Assembly: GCF_005405105.1 (NCBI RefSeq)
Contig: NZ_BJDK01000024.1
Span: 1 to 53,942 of the forward strand
Direction: 5' to 3'
DNA from: Lactiplantibacillus dongliensis
GTDB taxonomy: Bacteria; Bacillota; Bacilli; Lactobacillales; Lactobacillaceae
Length of the DNA stretch: 53,942 bases
The position numbers and the translations under genes were made by a program. Below, piece by piece: positions 8,259 through 16,795 of the stretch. The notes under the pieces were generated by a model, which searched no databases, was not told the DNA's origin, and saw nothing but the letters and a program-made list of their open reading frames with translations. How positions within the stretch are numbered: the stretch's first letter is position 1; every line of letters starts with the position of its first letter.

Positions 8259-8412
8259 GAACGCCGGGCGGGTCAGCATTGGCTCAGTGGTGTCGTTTGA
8301 CTTAGTTGAGTGGTCTGCTCAGCTTAGTCAAAGCCCGGCTTATGAGACCGTTCTTTGGCTCATAAACGCGGCCACCACGTTCCAGCCGATGCTGACCCAA
8401 CCAGAGTGGCAA
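8259..8412 (+). repeat. structured intergenic repeat, subfamily B (full copy)
   Basis: A 15-bp outer stem, 8270-8284 (GGGTCAGCATTGGCT) with 8384-8398 (AGCCGATGCTGACCC). Inside are hairpin 1, TTTGACT (8296-8302) with AGTCAAA (8326-8332) topped by TTGAG/CTCAG, and hairpin 2, TTATGAG/CTCATAA near 8340-8365. Edges read CGCCGGGCGG on the left and ACCAGAGTGGC on the right. Other B copies are at 22196, 27684, 34434 and 45624. Confidence 0.9.
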
Positions 8413-8465
8413 TCTAATCCAATTAGCCCTAAGCGTATCTAGCTAGCTTTTAATTAATCTGATAG

Positions 8466-8511
8466 TCAAAAAAGACGCTACTGCGTAATTATTGCAGTAG
8501 CGTCTTTTTGA
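8466..8511. terminator. bidirectional terminator
   Basis: AAAAAGACGCTACTGC/GCAGTAGCGTCTTTTT stem with a nine-base loop. It ends the EamA gene on the minus strand and any read-through from the left. Confidence 0.85.
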
Positions 8512-8519
8512 CGTTGAGG

Positions 8520-9467
8520 TTATGAATCATCATGTTGCCGTGCGGCGTGAAAGTCGGCGGCTGCCCGGTCATTGTGACGTTGACCAATGGCTAAAACGAA
8601 TACGGTACTAATAATTAAGAGACTACCGAACAAGTCGAGCCATTCGAATTGAACCCCGAGCCAAACGACCGCAATAATGGTGGCGGATAAGGGTTCAAAA
8701 GCATCTAATAGGCTGGCAACAGTCGGCTGAATGTCGTTCAAACTTTGTAAGAAAAAGAGAAAAGCCAGTAGGGTCCCGAATAAGATAACGAACCCTAATT
8801 TGCTGACATTAAGAACCGTTAGCGGGATTGAAATACTCCAGAACGGTTGAATCATGTTGAAGATTATCCCGCCTAACAGCATTGACCAAGTGTTTACCGT
8901 GACCGCGCTGTATTTGGTCAGTAACTTGGCTGGTAACAAGGTATTGGTTGCCGAACTAACGCCTGAGAGCAGCCCCCAAAGTAATGCCCAAGCTGAAATG
9001 ACGAGCGCAGCAGGATTGCCATGTGTAACTAGTAAGAATGAGCCTAATAGGGCTAAGAAGATGGCAATCCCTTCGCTCCTGGTTGGAAATTGGTGGTGCG
9101 CAACGACGAGCCAGAGGGCGATGAAGACGGGCCCCATGAACTGTAAGATCGTGGCGGTCGCAGCATTACTGGCTTCGACCGCTAGGAAATACGTAAACTG
9201 AACCGGCATTAAGCCGAGCAGCGTATAGGCGGCGACTTGTAGCAAATCCCCCGGATGGCGCCAGATCGACCAGAGATCGACTTTCATGATTAGACTGTAA
9301 ACGAGAAAGCCAATCCCCGCACCTAACATCCGAATTCCCGTCAGCCAGATTGAATTAATATCGGTGGTATCGAAGAGTGTCTGGGCGATGGCCCCAGAGA
9401 CACCCCAAAAGGTTGCACTAACACTAACTAAAATAATGCCGCGTAATTCATGTTGCGTCGTTTGCAT
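8520..9467 (-). CDS. EamA/DMT-family transporter
   Basis: 315-aa membrane protein of the drug/metabolite transporter superfamily, with ten hydrophobic segments arranged as two EamA repeats (residues about 10-145 and 155-290). The first repeat has the typical SATFWGVSGAIAQ helix and the second ALLWGLLSGVSSATNTLL. Such proteins export amino acids or other small metabolites; the substrate is not predictable. The ATG at 9467 is chosen over the TTG at 9482, because the longer version would translate the ribosome binding site GGGAG. The hydrophilic His/Asp-rich C-terminus is short. Monocistronic. Confidence 0.85.
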   Translation of the reverse strand: MQTTQHELRGIILVSVSATFWGVSGAIAQTLFDTTDINSIWLTGIRMLGAGIGFLVYSLIMKVDLWSIWRHPGDLLQVAAYTLLGLMPVQFTYFLAVEASNAATATILQFMGPVFIALWLVVAHHQFPTRSEGIAIFLALLGSFLLVTHGNPAALVISAWALLWGLLSGVSSATNTLLPAKLLTKYSAVTVNTWSMLLGGIIFNMIQPFWSISIPLTVLNVSKLGFVILFGTLLAFLFFLQSLNDIQPTVASLLDAFEPLSATIIAVVWLGVQFEWLDLFGSLLIISTVFVLAIGQRHNDRAAADFHAARQHDDS

Positions 9468-9543
9468 CAAGCTCACTCCCAAACTAAATAAATTGCTAAC
9501 TTACATTGTAACGTATTTAGCTGGGAAATAGGGGGCTAACGGT

Positions 9544-10536
9544 CTAAGCGGTAGCTTTAACTGACGCGTCGGTGGCTGCAGGTTGAGTAGCTGCCGTCTG
9601 CCGAGTGTGTTCAGCCAGATGCACGAGATGGGTCAAAAAGGCGTGGGTCTTGGCTTGATAGTGATATTTTTGTCCTAAGCGTACTAAGTAGCCGTTGATG
9701 TAGTCGACTTCGGTAGGACGGTCGTGTGACATATCTTGATACATGGACGGGTAGTGGAGCGGATTGGCGACTTGGCTGACGTAGTTGACCGAGGCCAGTT
9801 CTTCAGCTCGCGTATTTAACATCGTGACACCATCGCGTTCGCAGACATCGTAGGCTTCGTTGATGAGTTGTTTACTCAGCTCGTCAGCCCCGGCGTAGTC
9901 AGCAAATTCGCCCATTGTGATTTCAAATAACGTACATAAAGTATTCACCACGGAATTGAATACAACTTTAGCGAGCAAGGTCCCTTTAAAATTAGTCGTT
10001 AAGTTGGGATGAAACTGGCATTTTTCTAGTTCGGCCACGACCTGATGAGTCATAGCATCGGGTGTTTCGGTGTAATTGGCTAGATTCATCGTACCAGCCC
10101 CGCGTTGACCGATGAAGTCGACATCACCAGGACCATTTAAAACGGTGGCAACGAGAGCGGTTCCGGCGAGCAGCTTGTCCGGTTTGAAGTATTGCAATAG
10201 CTTTTCAACGTGGCCCATGCCATTCATACACGTCAAGACGTATTGCTGATCATTGAAGGCGTGGGCGGTGCGTTTAAGAAAGTCGGCGAGTTGCATCTGC
10301 TTCGTGAAGACGACCCAGAGATCAGGATTGCCGTGATAGTCTTCGGGATAGCAGACTTTAACGGGGACTAAATGCCGATTTTGATGATCGCGAGAAACGT
10401 AGACGCCACCTTGCTGGCGCATGGCTTCGACGTTTGGCTGCCAAGTATCAACGAATTCGACTTGATTTCCAGCGGCTTGTAATAAGACCCCGTAACGTAA
10501 TCCCATAGCACCAGCACCTAAAACTGTAACTTTCAT
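9544..10536 (-). CDS. panE: ketopantoate reductase-family 2-hydroxyacid dehydrogenase (PanE/ApbA)
   Basis: 330-aa NADP-dependent reductase. LGAGAMGLRYG at the N-terminus is the dinucleotide loop; AKVVFNSVVN carries the catalytic Lys and the Asn; the Asp/Glu signature QDMSHDRPTEVDYINGY closes the C-terminal helical domain. PanE proper reduces 2-dehydropantoate for CoA synthesis, but in lactic acid bacteria PanE-family enzymes also reduce branched-chain 2-keto acids (known for Lactococcus). The T-box leader directly upstream, read as Ile-specific, favours a link with branched-chain metabolism. ATG 10536 lies behind AAAGGATGG. A longer in-frame opening to 10764 only reads through the leader and is rejected. 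Confidence 0.8.
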   Translation of the reverse strand: MKVTVLGAGAMGLRYGVLLQAAGNQVEFVDTWQPNVEAMRQQGGVYVSRDHQNRHLVPVKVCYPEDYHGNPDLWVVFTKQMQLADFLKRTAHAFNDQQYVLTCMNGMGHVEKLLQYFKPDKLLAGTALVATVLNGPGDVDFIGQRGAGTMNLANYTETPDAMTHQVVAELEKCQFHPNLTTNFKGTLLAKVVFNSVVNTLCTLFEITMGEFADYAGADELSKQLINEAYDVCERDGVTMLNTRAEELASVNYVSQVANPLHYPSMYQDMSHDRPTEVDYINGYLVRLGQKYHYQAKTHAFLTHLVHLAEHTRQTAATQPAATDASVKATA

Positions 10537-10577
10537 ATGTATTGACCATCCTTTGAGCTGAATTATTAACAAAGATA

Positions 10578-10858
10578 AGAAAAAGCGTCCGCCTGACAAA
10601 AACTTGTCAAACGGACGCTTTGAGCGTGTTACCACCGTGAATTTATCAGCAAGTCGCCTCACTGACCTTAACGTACCCGAAACTAGCGATACGCGGCACG
10701 ATAATGGGTGCGACCATTGAAGGTTAATGTTAGTTTGGCCTTCACGCTCACAGTCGATATTCAAATGACGCCACCGGTCTGCTTACACCAACTCAGACTC
10801 GCTGTAACGGCGGGGGGCATTCTACTGAACTGCTCATTGCTTTTCTCATCAAATATTA
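10578..10858 (-). promoter_or_regulatory. T-box leader (probable Ile specificity)
   Basis: On the minus strand, the leader of panE has the T-box core ACGGTGGTAACACGC at about 10629-10644, followed by a strong terminator (AAGCGTCCG...CGGACGCTT plus T run, 10579-10621). Stem I opens with AGTAGA (loop E side), has GGTGTAAGC, and its specifier side reads GAATATCGAC. Taking the codon after GAA plus one base gives ATC (Ile); the same spacing in the second T-box of this window gives ATG before a methionine gene. TAT (Tyr) is the alternative, one base earlier. Uncharged tRNA should stabilise the antiterminator and turn panE on. Confidence 0.85.
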
Positions 10859-10868
10859 ATTGACTCTT

Positions 10869-10897
10869 AATTTAAACGTTTGTTGGCAGCCTGTCAA
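10869..10897 (-). promoter_or_regulatory. promoter of the T-box/panE transcript
   Basis: Minus strand: TTGACA (10892-10897), 17-base spacer, TAAATT (10869-10874), just upstream of stem I of the T-box. The bases from here to the transglutaminase stop (10960) hold no other clear feature. Confidence 0.75.
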
Positions 10898-10959
10898 TCT
10901 TTTTTTCAAAACCTTAAGATTCTAAAGTCAGGCTTAATGCTCGTTTTTCAAAGATTTGA

Positions 10960-13146
10960 CTAGACCGGTATTGGTTTTCGATGTTGCCGTAAGGTGGTAA
11001 CTACGGCTTGCAGTTGCGCGGGTAAGGTATCAGCGGGATAGTCCCCAAAGGTAATGGCCAAATAAGTGGTCGTAGCGTTGGTGAATTGACCGGCTAATGC
11101 TGGCCAGAGTTGTTCGACGGTATCTGCATAATCGCTGAGCGTTTCGGCTGGTCGCCGGGCGTGCTGGTGTTCGAACCAGGCTTGCAAGTAACGATAGTGT
11201 TGGGTTGGCCGACCGAGATGCCAATGTAGCATGAGACTGAGCCCCATTAAACCTAGCCAGTAGCGGCCTAACCAAGCGAATAGGATGAGTAGTAAGCCCA
11301 GTATCCCGAGGCTAACGTGTAACCAAGTCGTTGTTAGCCGAAACTGGTGAGTGGGTTGTTTCGTGGTCGTGCTGGTACTGGTCTGGTTAGTGGGGCGCGG
11401 TTTAGATGAGCTAGCCGTTGCTTGACTAGTATGACTGCTGGTGCTGTTAGTCGTGGCACTACTGGAACTACTGCTGATACTGGCGGTTTTAGCGGCTTTT
11501 TCTTTGGCAGCTTTGGTTCCTGGATTTTGATACCCGGGGGTTGGGTCGAAGGGGACCCAGCCAATGCCGGCGAAATAAACTTCCGCCCACGAATGGGCAT
11601 CGGAATTGAGAATCTGATAGTGATATTGACCATCGCCCGCTTTTTTGCCACGAGTGCCCCCGCTAAAGCCATGTGCCCAGCGGGTTGGAATTCCTAATGT
11701 CCGCAACATTACGACCATGGTAGTCGAAAAGTTGTCGCAGTAACCGCGGCGACTAGTGAAGAGAAAGTAGTCGACGTAATCACGTTTGGCCGGGGTCGTT
11801 GGCGTATCAATCTTGGTATATTCAAACCGGTGATTGTTTTTCAGATAAGTCAAAATGGCGTGAACGCGCCCGTACTCAGTCGTTTGTGTTTTCGTTAGCT
11901 TTTGGCTGAGCGGCTTGATTCGTTTCGGTAAGTCTTCGGGCAATTGCGTATAAGTCTCGGTCAACTCAGCGTTAGCTCTGGCCGTGATTGCAGTTAGTTG
12001 GGCGGCGGTGTACTTTTGTGGTTGATAATGAACTTGTACACTAGTCAGCGGGCGTTTGCCAGTATTTAAATAAATGCGCCCACGTTCTGGTTCGTAGCTG
12101 ACGCCGATACGTTTTTGCTGGGCAGCGCTGACGGCCCAACTGGTGGCACCGTAGCCGACTGGTAGATAGGTGAGGGTCTTAGCAAAGGTCAGTTTTACGG
12201 CATCCTTTTTGCTAGTCGGGGTGGTTAGATAGCCGGTCGAAGTCGTGGTGGGCTTGCGAGTGGCATCTTGGTCACCGGCAATCGTCCAGCCTTTACCGGA
12301 ATACTCGTCTCGGGTATCGACTCGCCAATAATGATTACTGCGGCTGACGGCTTTAAATGCCACACTATTGTCATCTTGAATCGAGCCGCCTAGTGTGGCC
12401 GTATCTTCAGAGATACCGGTCTTCTTGGCAGCGGCAGACTTAGCTAAAAAGTTATAAAAGCCGCGACTGCTAAGTTGATTGCGCCAAGTCAGACTAGCCT
12501 TCGCAAGCTGATTAATTGCTGGTTGCGCCCAAGTATTAACGGTCGCACCGGCACCTAGTAGCCCTAGGGCCAGTAAACCGTAGCTTAGTGATAGCCATGA
12601 CCAGTGACTGTGACGGTAGGACAGCAACAATAGAGTTGCTAGCCCAATTGCCCCCGTTAGCGGCCAGACTTCATTACGGGTGGCGAATAACGTGACGGCC
12701 AGCAGATAGCCGATGCTGACAATCATACTGAGCAAGGGTTGCTGCCAACGCACGGCTAATAAGCTCAAGCCAATCGCTAAAGCCATAATCAACAACATAC
12801 TGAGTAAGACCGGCATGGCTTGGGTACTCGTGGATGCCCGAAAAGCGCTAGTTTGCTGGAATAATTTGGTGCTAAAATGTTGGAACCAAGTTAGCGACAG
12901 TGGCTCACCCAAAGGATAGCTGGCATAACTGCCACCGATTAGGCTGAGCAGATACAGCGGCCACCATAGCCCCCAAGCACGCGGCCATTGAGTGTGAGCA
13001 ACGACAACTAGACTGATAACGACTAAAAATAGCAGTAACGCGTTCGGTTGTCGAAAGTCGTTGACGGTCGTATAGGTGGCTAAGGGGATCGCCAGGAGTA
13101 GGCCGTTTAATAACGCAAGCCAACATGTTTTAAGTCCTTGACGCAT
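10960..13146 (-). CDS. membrane-anchored transglutaminase-like protein (TgpA family)
   Basis: 728 aa. About six membrane helices fill residues 8-185; a large extracellular part carries the transglutaminase-like core near 450-540 with Cys in SRRGYCDNFST, His in DAHSWAEVYF and Asp in WVPFDPTPGY; a Ser/Thr-rich linker and one more helix near residue 610 lead to a cytoplasmic tail. ATG 13146 has AAAGGAGGTGG upstream. It is the last gene of a MoxR-DUF58-TgpA operon, overlapping the DUF58 gene by 17 bases. In the TgpA family the extracellular core may cross-link or cleave envelope proteins; the role here is unknown. The frame open to 13392 is a false extension into the DUF58 gene. Confidence 0.85.
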   Translation of the reverse strand: MRQGLKTCWLALLNGLLLAIPLATYTTVNDFRQPNALLLFLVVISLVVVAHTQWPRAWGLWWPLYLLSLIGGSYASYPLGEPLSLTWFQHFSTKLFQQTSAFRASTSTQAMPVLLSMLLIMALAIGLSLLAVRWQQPLLSMIVSIGYLLAVTLFATRNEVWPLTGAIGLATLLLLSYRHSHWSWLSLSYGLLALGLLGAGATVNTWAQPAINQLAKASLTWRNQLSSRGFYNFLAKSAAAKKTGISEDTATLGGSIQDDNSVAFKAVSRSNHYWRVDTRDEYSGKGWTIAGDQDATRKPTTTSTGYLTTPTSKKDAVKLTFAKTLTYLPVGYGATSWAVSAAQQKRIGVSYEPERGRIYLNTGKRPLTSVQVHYQPQKYTAAQLTAITARANAELTETYTQLPEDLPKRIKPLSQKLTKTQTTEYGRVHAILTYLKNNHRFEYTKIDTPTTPAKRDYVDYFLFTSRRGYCDNFSTTMVVMLRTLGIPTRWAHGFSGGTRGKKAGDGQYHYQILNSDAHSWAEVYFAGIGWVPFDPTPGYQNPGTKAAKEKAAKTASISSSSSSATTNSTSSHTSQATASSSKPRPTNQTSTSTTTKQPTHQFRLTTTWLHVSLGILGLLLILFAWLGRYWLGLMGLSLMLHWHLGRPTQHYRYLQAWFEHQHARRPAETLSDYADTVEQLWPALAGQFTNATTTYLAITFGDYPADTLPAQLQAVVTTLRQHRKPIPV

Positions 13147-14131
13147 CTGGACCACCTCCTTTAGCTGCCCAATCGAACCGGGTGACTTGTAAGTTTTGTG
13201 CTTGTAGTTGGTCGAAAAGCGCCCGTGCTTGGGCACTGTGGTCGGCAAATAAGACGATGCGATGCTGTCGTAGCGCGGTCGCTGGCACAGCGGTAGTGTT
13301 GGCGGGTTGATAACTGGCAAAGGCGTCTGGCAACACGTTAGCACTGAGTTGTTGTGTTGCTCCAAGCAACAGAATGTTGGCTGGTAAGTCACTGACTAGT
13401 TGAACAAAGGTATAAAAGGCAGCTAGGTGTGCTTCTAAGTCAGTATCAGACGTGGCGAAGAAGACCCAACCCCAAGGCGCGGGTTCGTCATTAGCTAAGA
13501 CCCGTAGCATGGGCGTCTGTTGTTTTGCTGAAAGTTTCCAATCAATTTGGTTACTCGGATCGCCTGGGTGATACGGCCGAAAGTCTTGAGTCTCAAAGCC
13601 ACTAGCGTCACTACTATTAGTCGGGGCAGCATGAATCAATGGGGCGAGTTGTTTAAAGATCGTGGCGGCGGCCGTTGAAGCTAAGACGGGTGGCACAATT
13701 AAAGCAGTTTTAAGCGTTTGGCGGCGTCGTTTTACGAGTAGATGTAATGGATCATTGAACCGTAAGTTAAGCGTGACTTGATCGTAGACGCCACGCGGTA
13801 AGGGGGTGGTCGTTTGCCATTGCTGTGGCTGTCCAGTTGGCTGTAAGGTCAACTCAGGATTCTGTAAGCTGAGTGTCACCCAAGTCAGCCATGGTTTAGC
13901 GGGGAGCGTCAGTTGCAAAAATTGACGGTTCTGTTGCTTTACCAAGGTCGCGTGGACAGTTAGTCGATGCAATGGGATTAACAGCGTCAGCGCGCTTAGC
14001 AGGCCAATGCCGGTGATACTAGCAGCGACGGCCCAACCGGTAGCGTTATTAAAGCTTAGGGCATAGCCCCAAAAGAGGGCGATCACTGCCACAAAAATGA
14101 GGTTATGGCCGATAGATTTCAAGCTGTTCAT
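13130..14131 (-). CDS. DUF58 domain protein
   Basis: 333 aa with two N-terminal membrane helices (residues about 10-52) and the DUF58 core, recognised by FETQDFRPYHPGDPSNQIDWKLSA (in two parts), i.e. the Arg-x-Tyr-x-x-Gly-Asp...Ile-Asp-Trp signature. DUF58 proteins have a von Willebrand factor A-like fold and pair with MoxR AAA ATPases. Start ATG overlaps the MoxR stop (ATGA), so translation is coupled. Middle gene of the operon. Confidence 0.88.
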   Translation of the reverse strand: MNSLKSIGHNLIFVAVIALFWGYALSFNNATGWAVAASITGIGLLSALTLLIPLHRLTVHATLVKQQNRQFLQLTLPAKPWLTWVTLSLQNPELTLQPTGQPQQWQTTTPLPRGVYDQVTLNLRFNDPLHLLVKRRRQTLKTALIVPPVLASTAAATIFKQLAPLIHAAPTNSSDASGFETQDFRPYHPGDPSNQIDWKLSAKQQTPMLRVLANDEPAPWGWVFFATSDTDLEAHLAAFYTFVQLVSDLPANILLLGATQQLSANVLPDAFASYQPANTTAVPATALRQHRIVLFADHSAQARALFDQLQAQNLQVTRFDWAAKGGGPDASRT

Positions 14132-15069
14132 TTGTCTGGCCCCTTTGTTGGTACCGGCAGACTGCTTTGCAAGTCGCGGACAACTTGTTGCTTAGCCGAT
14201 AGTGATTGGGCCCCGTTAGCGAGGACGAGCCGGTGACTGAACGTGGGAATCAAGAGGGCCTGGATATCAGCGGGTAAGACGTAATCACGACCATTCAGTA
14301 AGGCGTACGCCCGACTAGCTTGCATTAGAGCCAAGCCGCCCCGGGGACTAATACCTAAGCGAATGGCAGCATCTTGCCGGGTGGCAGTTACTAAATCTAA
14401 GGCATACTGAACCACGGTGGGACTGATTTTGACCTGAGTGACTTGTTGTTTTAGCGCGGTCAAAGTCTCTTCGGAAACGACCGCTTGAAGTTGGGCTAAT
14501 GTCTGTTGCCGGTCGTCACCACTATATAATGCCAGTTCATCTGGTGCGGTGGGATAGCCGACTTGCAAGCTGAACAAGAAACGGTCGAGTTGGGCTTCCG
14601 GTAATGGATAAGTGCCGGCATATTCACTAGGATTTTCGGTCGCAAGGACGAAGAAATTCGCGGGTAACGGATAAGTCGTGCCATCAATGGTGACTTGACG
14701 TTCGGCCATTGCCTGCAGTAGTGCTGATTGGGTTCGCGGCGTGGCCCGATTGATTTCATCTGCTAGTAGCATGGTCGTGAAGATGGGGCCAGCGTGAAAT
14801 TCAAAATCATTATGTTGTTGATTTAAGATTGAGACCCCCAAGATATCATTCGGTAAGAGGTCAGGGGTGAATTGGACCCGGTTAAAATCACCGGCCACAC
14901 TACGAGCTAAGGCCCGGGCCAAAGTGGTCTTGCCGACGCCCGGAACGTCTTCAAATAAGACGTGGCCGCCCGCTAATAGTGCGGTGATCGTGAGCTTGAT
15001 CACGTCGGGTTTACCGACGACGACTTGATTGATTTGCGCAGTTAAAGTTGCTAAAGCTGGATTTTCCAT
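14128..15069 (-). CDS. MoxR-family AAA+ ATPase
   Basis: 313 aa. Walker A is EDVPGVGKTTLAR (around residues 40-52), Walker B LLADEINRA, sensor 1 ATENPSEYAGTYPLPEAQLDRF, and the C-terminal lid contains GISPRGGLAL. MoxR ATPases act as chaperones that mature or assemble partner complexes, here presumably the DUF58 and transglutaminase proteins encoded downstream. Start ATG 15069 follows GAGGTGG; the TTG/ATG at 15126 has no site. First gene of the three-gene operon. Confidence 0.92.
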   Translation of the reverse strand: MENPALATLTAQINQVVVGKPDVIKLTITALLAGGHVLFEDVPGVGKTTLARALARSVAGDFNRVQFTPDLLPNDILGVSILNQQHNDFEFHAGPIFTTMLLADEINRATPRTQSALLQAMAERQVTIDGTTYPLPANFFVLATENPSEYAGTYPLPEAQLDRFLFSLQVGYPTAPDELALYSGDDRQQTLAQLQAVVSEETLTALKQQVTQVKISPTVVQYALDLVTATRQDAAIRLGISPRGGLALMQASRAYALLNGRDYVLPADIQALLIPTFSHRLVLANGAQSLSAKQQVVRDLQSSLPVPTKGPDK

Positions 15070-15233
15070 GATGCCACCTCTAAGGATAATGTTTTTGTTG
15101 AGAACTGGGTTCGTTTTTAGGGTCATTTCAGTTGGCTACATTAAGCATAGCCGGTAAGTAACGGCTATGCCTAATGTTCTTGATACTATCAGAATACACT
15201 GTTCACCAATAAAAGGGGAGTAGCAGGCTCGTT

Positions 15234-15248
15234 TTGAAAGCGATTTCC
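15234..15248 (+). promoter_or_regulatory. candidate cre (CcpA) site
   Basis: TTGAAAGCGATTTCC matches the consensus WTGNAANCGNWNNCW at all but the last position. It lies about 60 bases before the HAD gene, between it and the divergent MoxR operon, so either could be under catabolite control. Confidence 0.55.
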
Positions 15249-15306
15249 TTTCTGATACCGAATAGCGTACAATTAGAAGTGTAATCATGTAAAAGGAGTG
15301 GAAAAT

Positions 15307-16131
15307 ATGCCAAAATATCTAGTTTTCATGGACATTGATGGCACCTTGCTGACTGAGCATCAATATGTTTCGGACCATACGAAGGCCACGATTGCGCGTT
15401 TGCAGCAACAAGATGTGCTGTTTTACATTGCAACTGGGCGGATGTATGAATTAGCGAAGTTAGTTCGCCAGAAGGTCAACCCGGATGTGCGGTTAGTCAC
15501 CTCGAATGGGGCGGTTTTTGATGGTCAAAACGGACGTGAGGTTACCAAGTTAGGCGGCGCGGCGGTCGAATTGGCCTACTTGATTGCCCGGCGTGACAAC
15601 TTACCGATGCTGTTATTTACCCCAGAGATGGCGTATTACACGGAACAGATTCCCCGATTTGTAGCGCGCAATGCCGCCAACTTTGAAGCTGGCGATACGA
15701 CGATTGGGTATCAAGAAATCAAGAGTTTCGCTGAACTGGCCGCAGTTGAAGATCAAATCACCAATGGCGTTATTCTAAGTCGCGAAGATATGGCGCGCCT
15801 AGATTCTGCCCGTGAAAAGTTGACGAATAGCAAGTTGTTACGGCTATCATCTTCTAATCCGAATAATATCGAAATGATTCCGTTACATACGGATAAAGGA
15901 ACGGCCGTCAAACAAATTCAAACTGAGCAAGGCGTCGATGCCGCGCATACATTTGTCTTTGGCGATGGGCTCAATGATGTCGGCATGATGGCTGAAGCGG
16001 ATCTGTCAGTGGCGATGGGCAATGCGTTACCACAAGTCAAATCAGCGGCTAATTATGTGACTGATACGAATTATAATGATGGCTTGGCTAAGTTCTTGGA
16101 TGATTATTTTGCCAAGCAACTCCAATCCTAA
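15307..16131 (+). CDS. Cof-type HAD-superfamily phosphatase
   Basis: 274 aa. HAD motif I FMDIDGTLLT, motif II ATGR, motif III Lys near DKGTAVK, and motif IV FGDGLNDVGMM are all in place, with the large C2 cap between them typical of Cof-type (sugar) phosphatases. The ATG at 15307 is used since a GTG at 15298 lies within the AAGGAG binding site. Substrates of this family are usually sugar phosphates or nucleotides and cannot be predicted. Followed by its own terminator. Confidence 0.88.
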   Translation: MPKYLVFMDIDGTLLTEHQYVSDHTKATIARLQQQDVLFYIATGRMYELAKLVRQKVNPDVRLVTSNGAVFDGQNGREVTKLGGAAVELAYLIARRDNLPMLLFTPEMAYYTEQIPRFVARNAANFEAGDTTIGYQEIKSFAELAAVEDQITNGVILSREDMARLDSAREKLTNSKLLRLSSSNPNNIEMIPLHTDKGTAVKQIQTEQGVDAAHTFVFGDGLNDVGMMAEADLSVAMGNALPQVKSAANYVTDTNYNDGLAKFLDDYFAKQLQS

Positions 16132-16133
16132 CC

Positions 16134-16164
16134 AAAAAACTTCACCTTAGCGTGAAGTTTTTTA
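16134..16164 (+). terminator. terminator
   Basis: AAAAAACTTCAC/GTGAAGTTTTTT with a six-base loop behind the HAD gene. Confidence 0.85.
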
Positions 16165-16312
16165 ATTGACCTAACAGTTTGGCATGACTAGGGAGCCATT
16201 GTCCTGGCCGTTTAATTATTAAATTTTCGGTATTAGCACGCCAAGGATAATTGACTTTTTCGTCAAATTTGGCAAACTTAAGATGGAATGTGTTTTTAGG
16301 AAGTGAAGTCTG

Positions 16313-16795
16313 TTGGAAATTAAGTTATTACCGGCCAACCAACCGGTCCCACTAGCAATCTTGTCAATGACGGGTCTAGATAATCGCGAATTAAATCCTG
16401 CGGTGGAAAAACAATTAAGTGAACGCCACCTCGTGCCGGCGCAACCGCAGAGCGCCCTAGGTGACCTCTTACAAGTGATTGGTGATCGTCATCAAGTGGC
16501 GATGCAAGCTTGGGATGCCGCCCTCATTGGTGAGCGGCCCGTTGACGTTCAGCTAACGGCTGATCAAGTCACCTTACGATTAGCCGCGACACCGTTACCA
16601 CCTGATTTAGATAGTAAAAGTAGTCAGGTGCTTGTGTTGATTGGCGCCCCGCAGGTCACAGATGAAGTCGTGCATGCCACGGGTCAAGAATTACAACGGA
16701 AGCTCAAGGCGTTCTTTGGCATTCAAGCGCGGTTACAATTTCGCACGTTGGGCCCAGTCAGCCAGGTGTTGGATACGATTAAGCCCGTTTCTTAG
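16313..16795 (+). CDS. hypothetical protein
   Basis: 160 aa from a TTG behind AGGAAGTG. No family recognised and no membrane segment or signal peptide; the second half alternates predicted strand and helix (VDVQLTADQVTLRLAATPL ... VLVLIGAPQ ... ELQRKLKAFFGI). It is soluble and probably cytoplasmic. Its last 17 bases overlap the 3' end of the convergent phosphatase gene, so there is no room for a terminator and the two transcripts must be antisense at their ends. Confidence 0.6.
   Translation: MEIKLLPANQPVPLAILSMTGLDNRELNPAVEKQLSERHLVPAQPQSALGDLLQVIGDRHQVAMQAWDAALIGERPVDVQLTADQVTLRLAATPLPPDLDSKSSQVLVLIGAPQVTDEVVHATGQELQRKLKAFFGIQARLQFRTLGPVSQVLDTIKPVS

Noticed and set aside
8043-8412. Repeats read as a CRISPR array or insertion sequence
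   Set aside because: No regular spacers, no transposase frame, and the elements are structured palindromes of about 150 bases.
10537-10764. 76-residue N-terminal extension of PanE
   Set aside because: It reads through the T-box core and terminator; the PanE fold starts at MKVTVLGAG.
11334-11672. Alternative-frame open stretches over the Ser/Thr-rich linker of the transglutaminase
   Set aside because: Low-complexity coding sequence opens other frames; no binding site or family.
13147-13392. 82-residue extension of the transglutaminase gene
   Set aside because: It overlaps the DUF58 coding end in another frame, and a full ribosome binding site precedes 13146.
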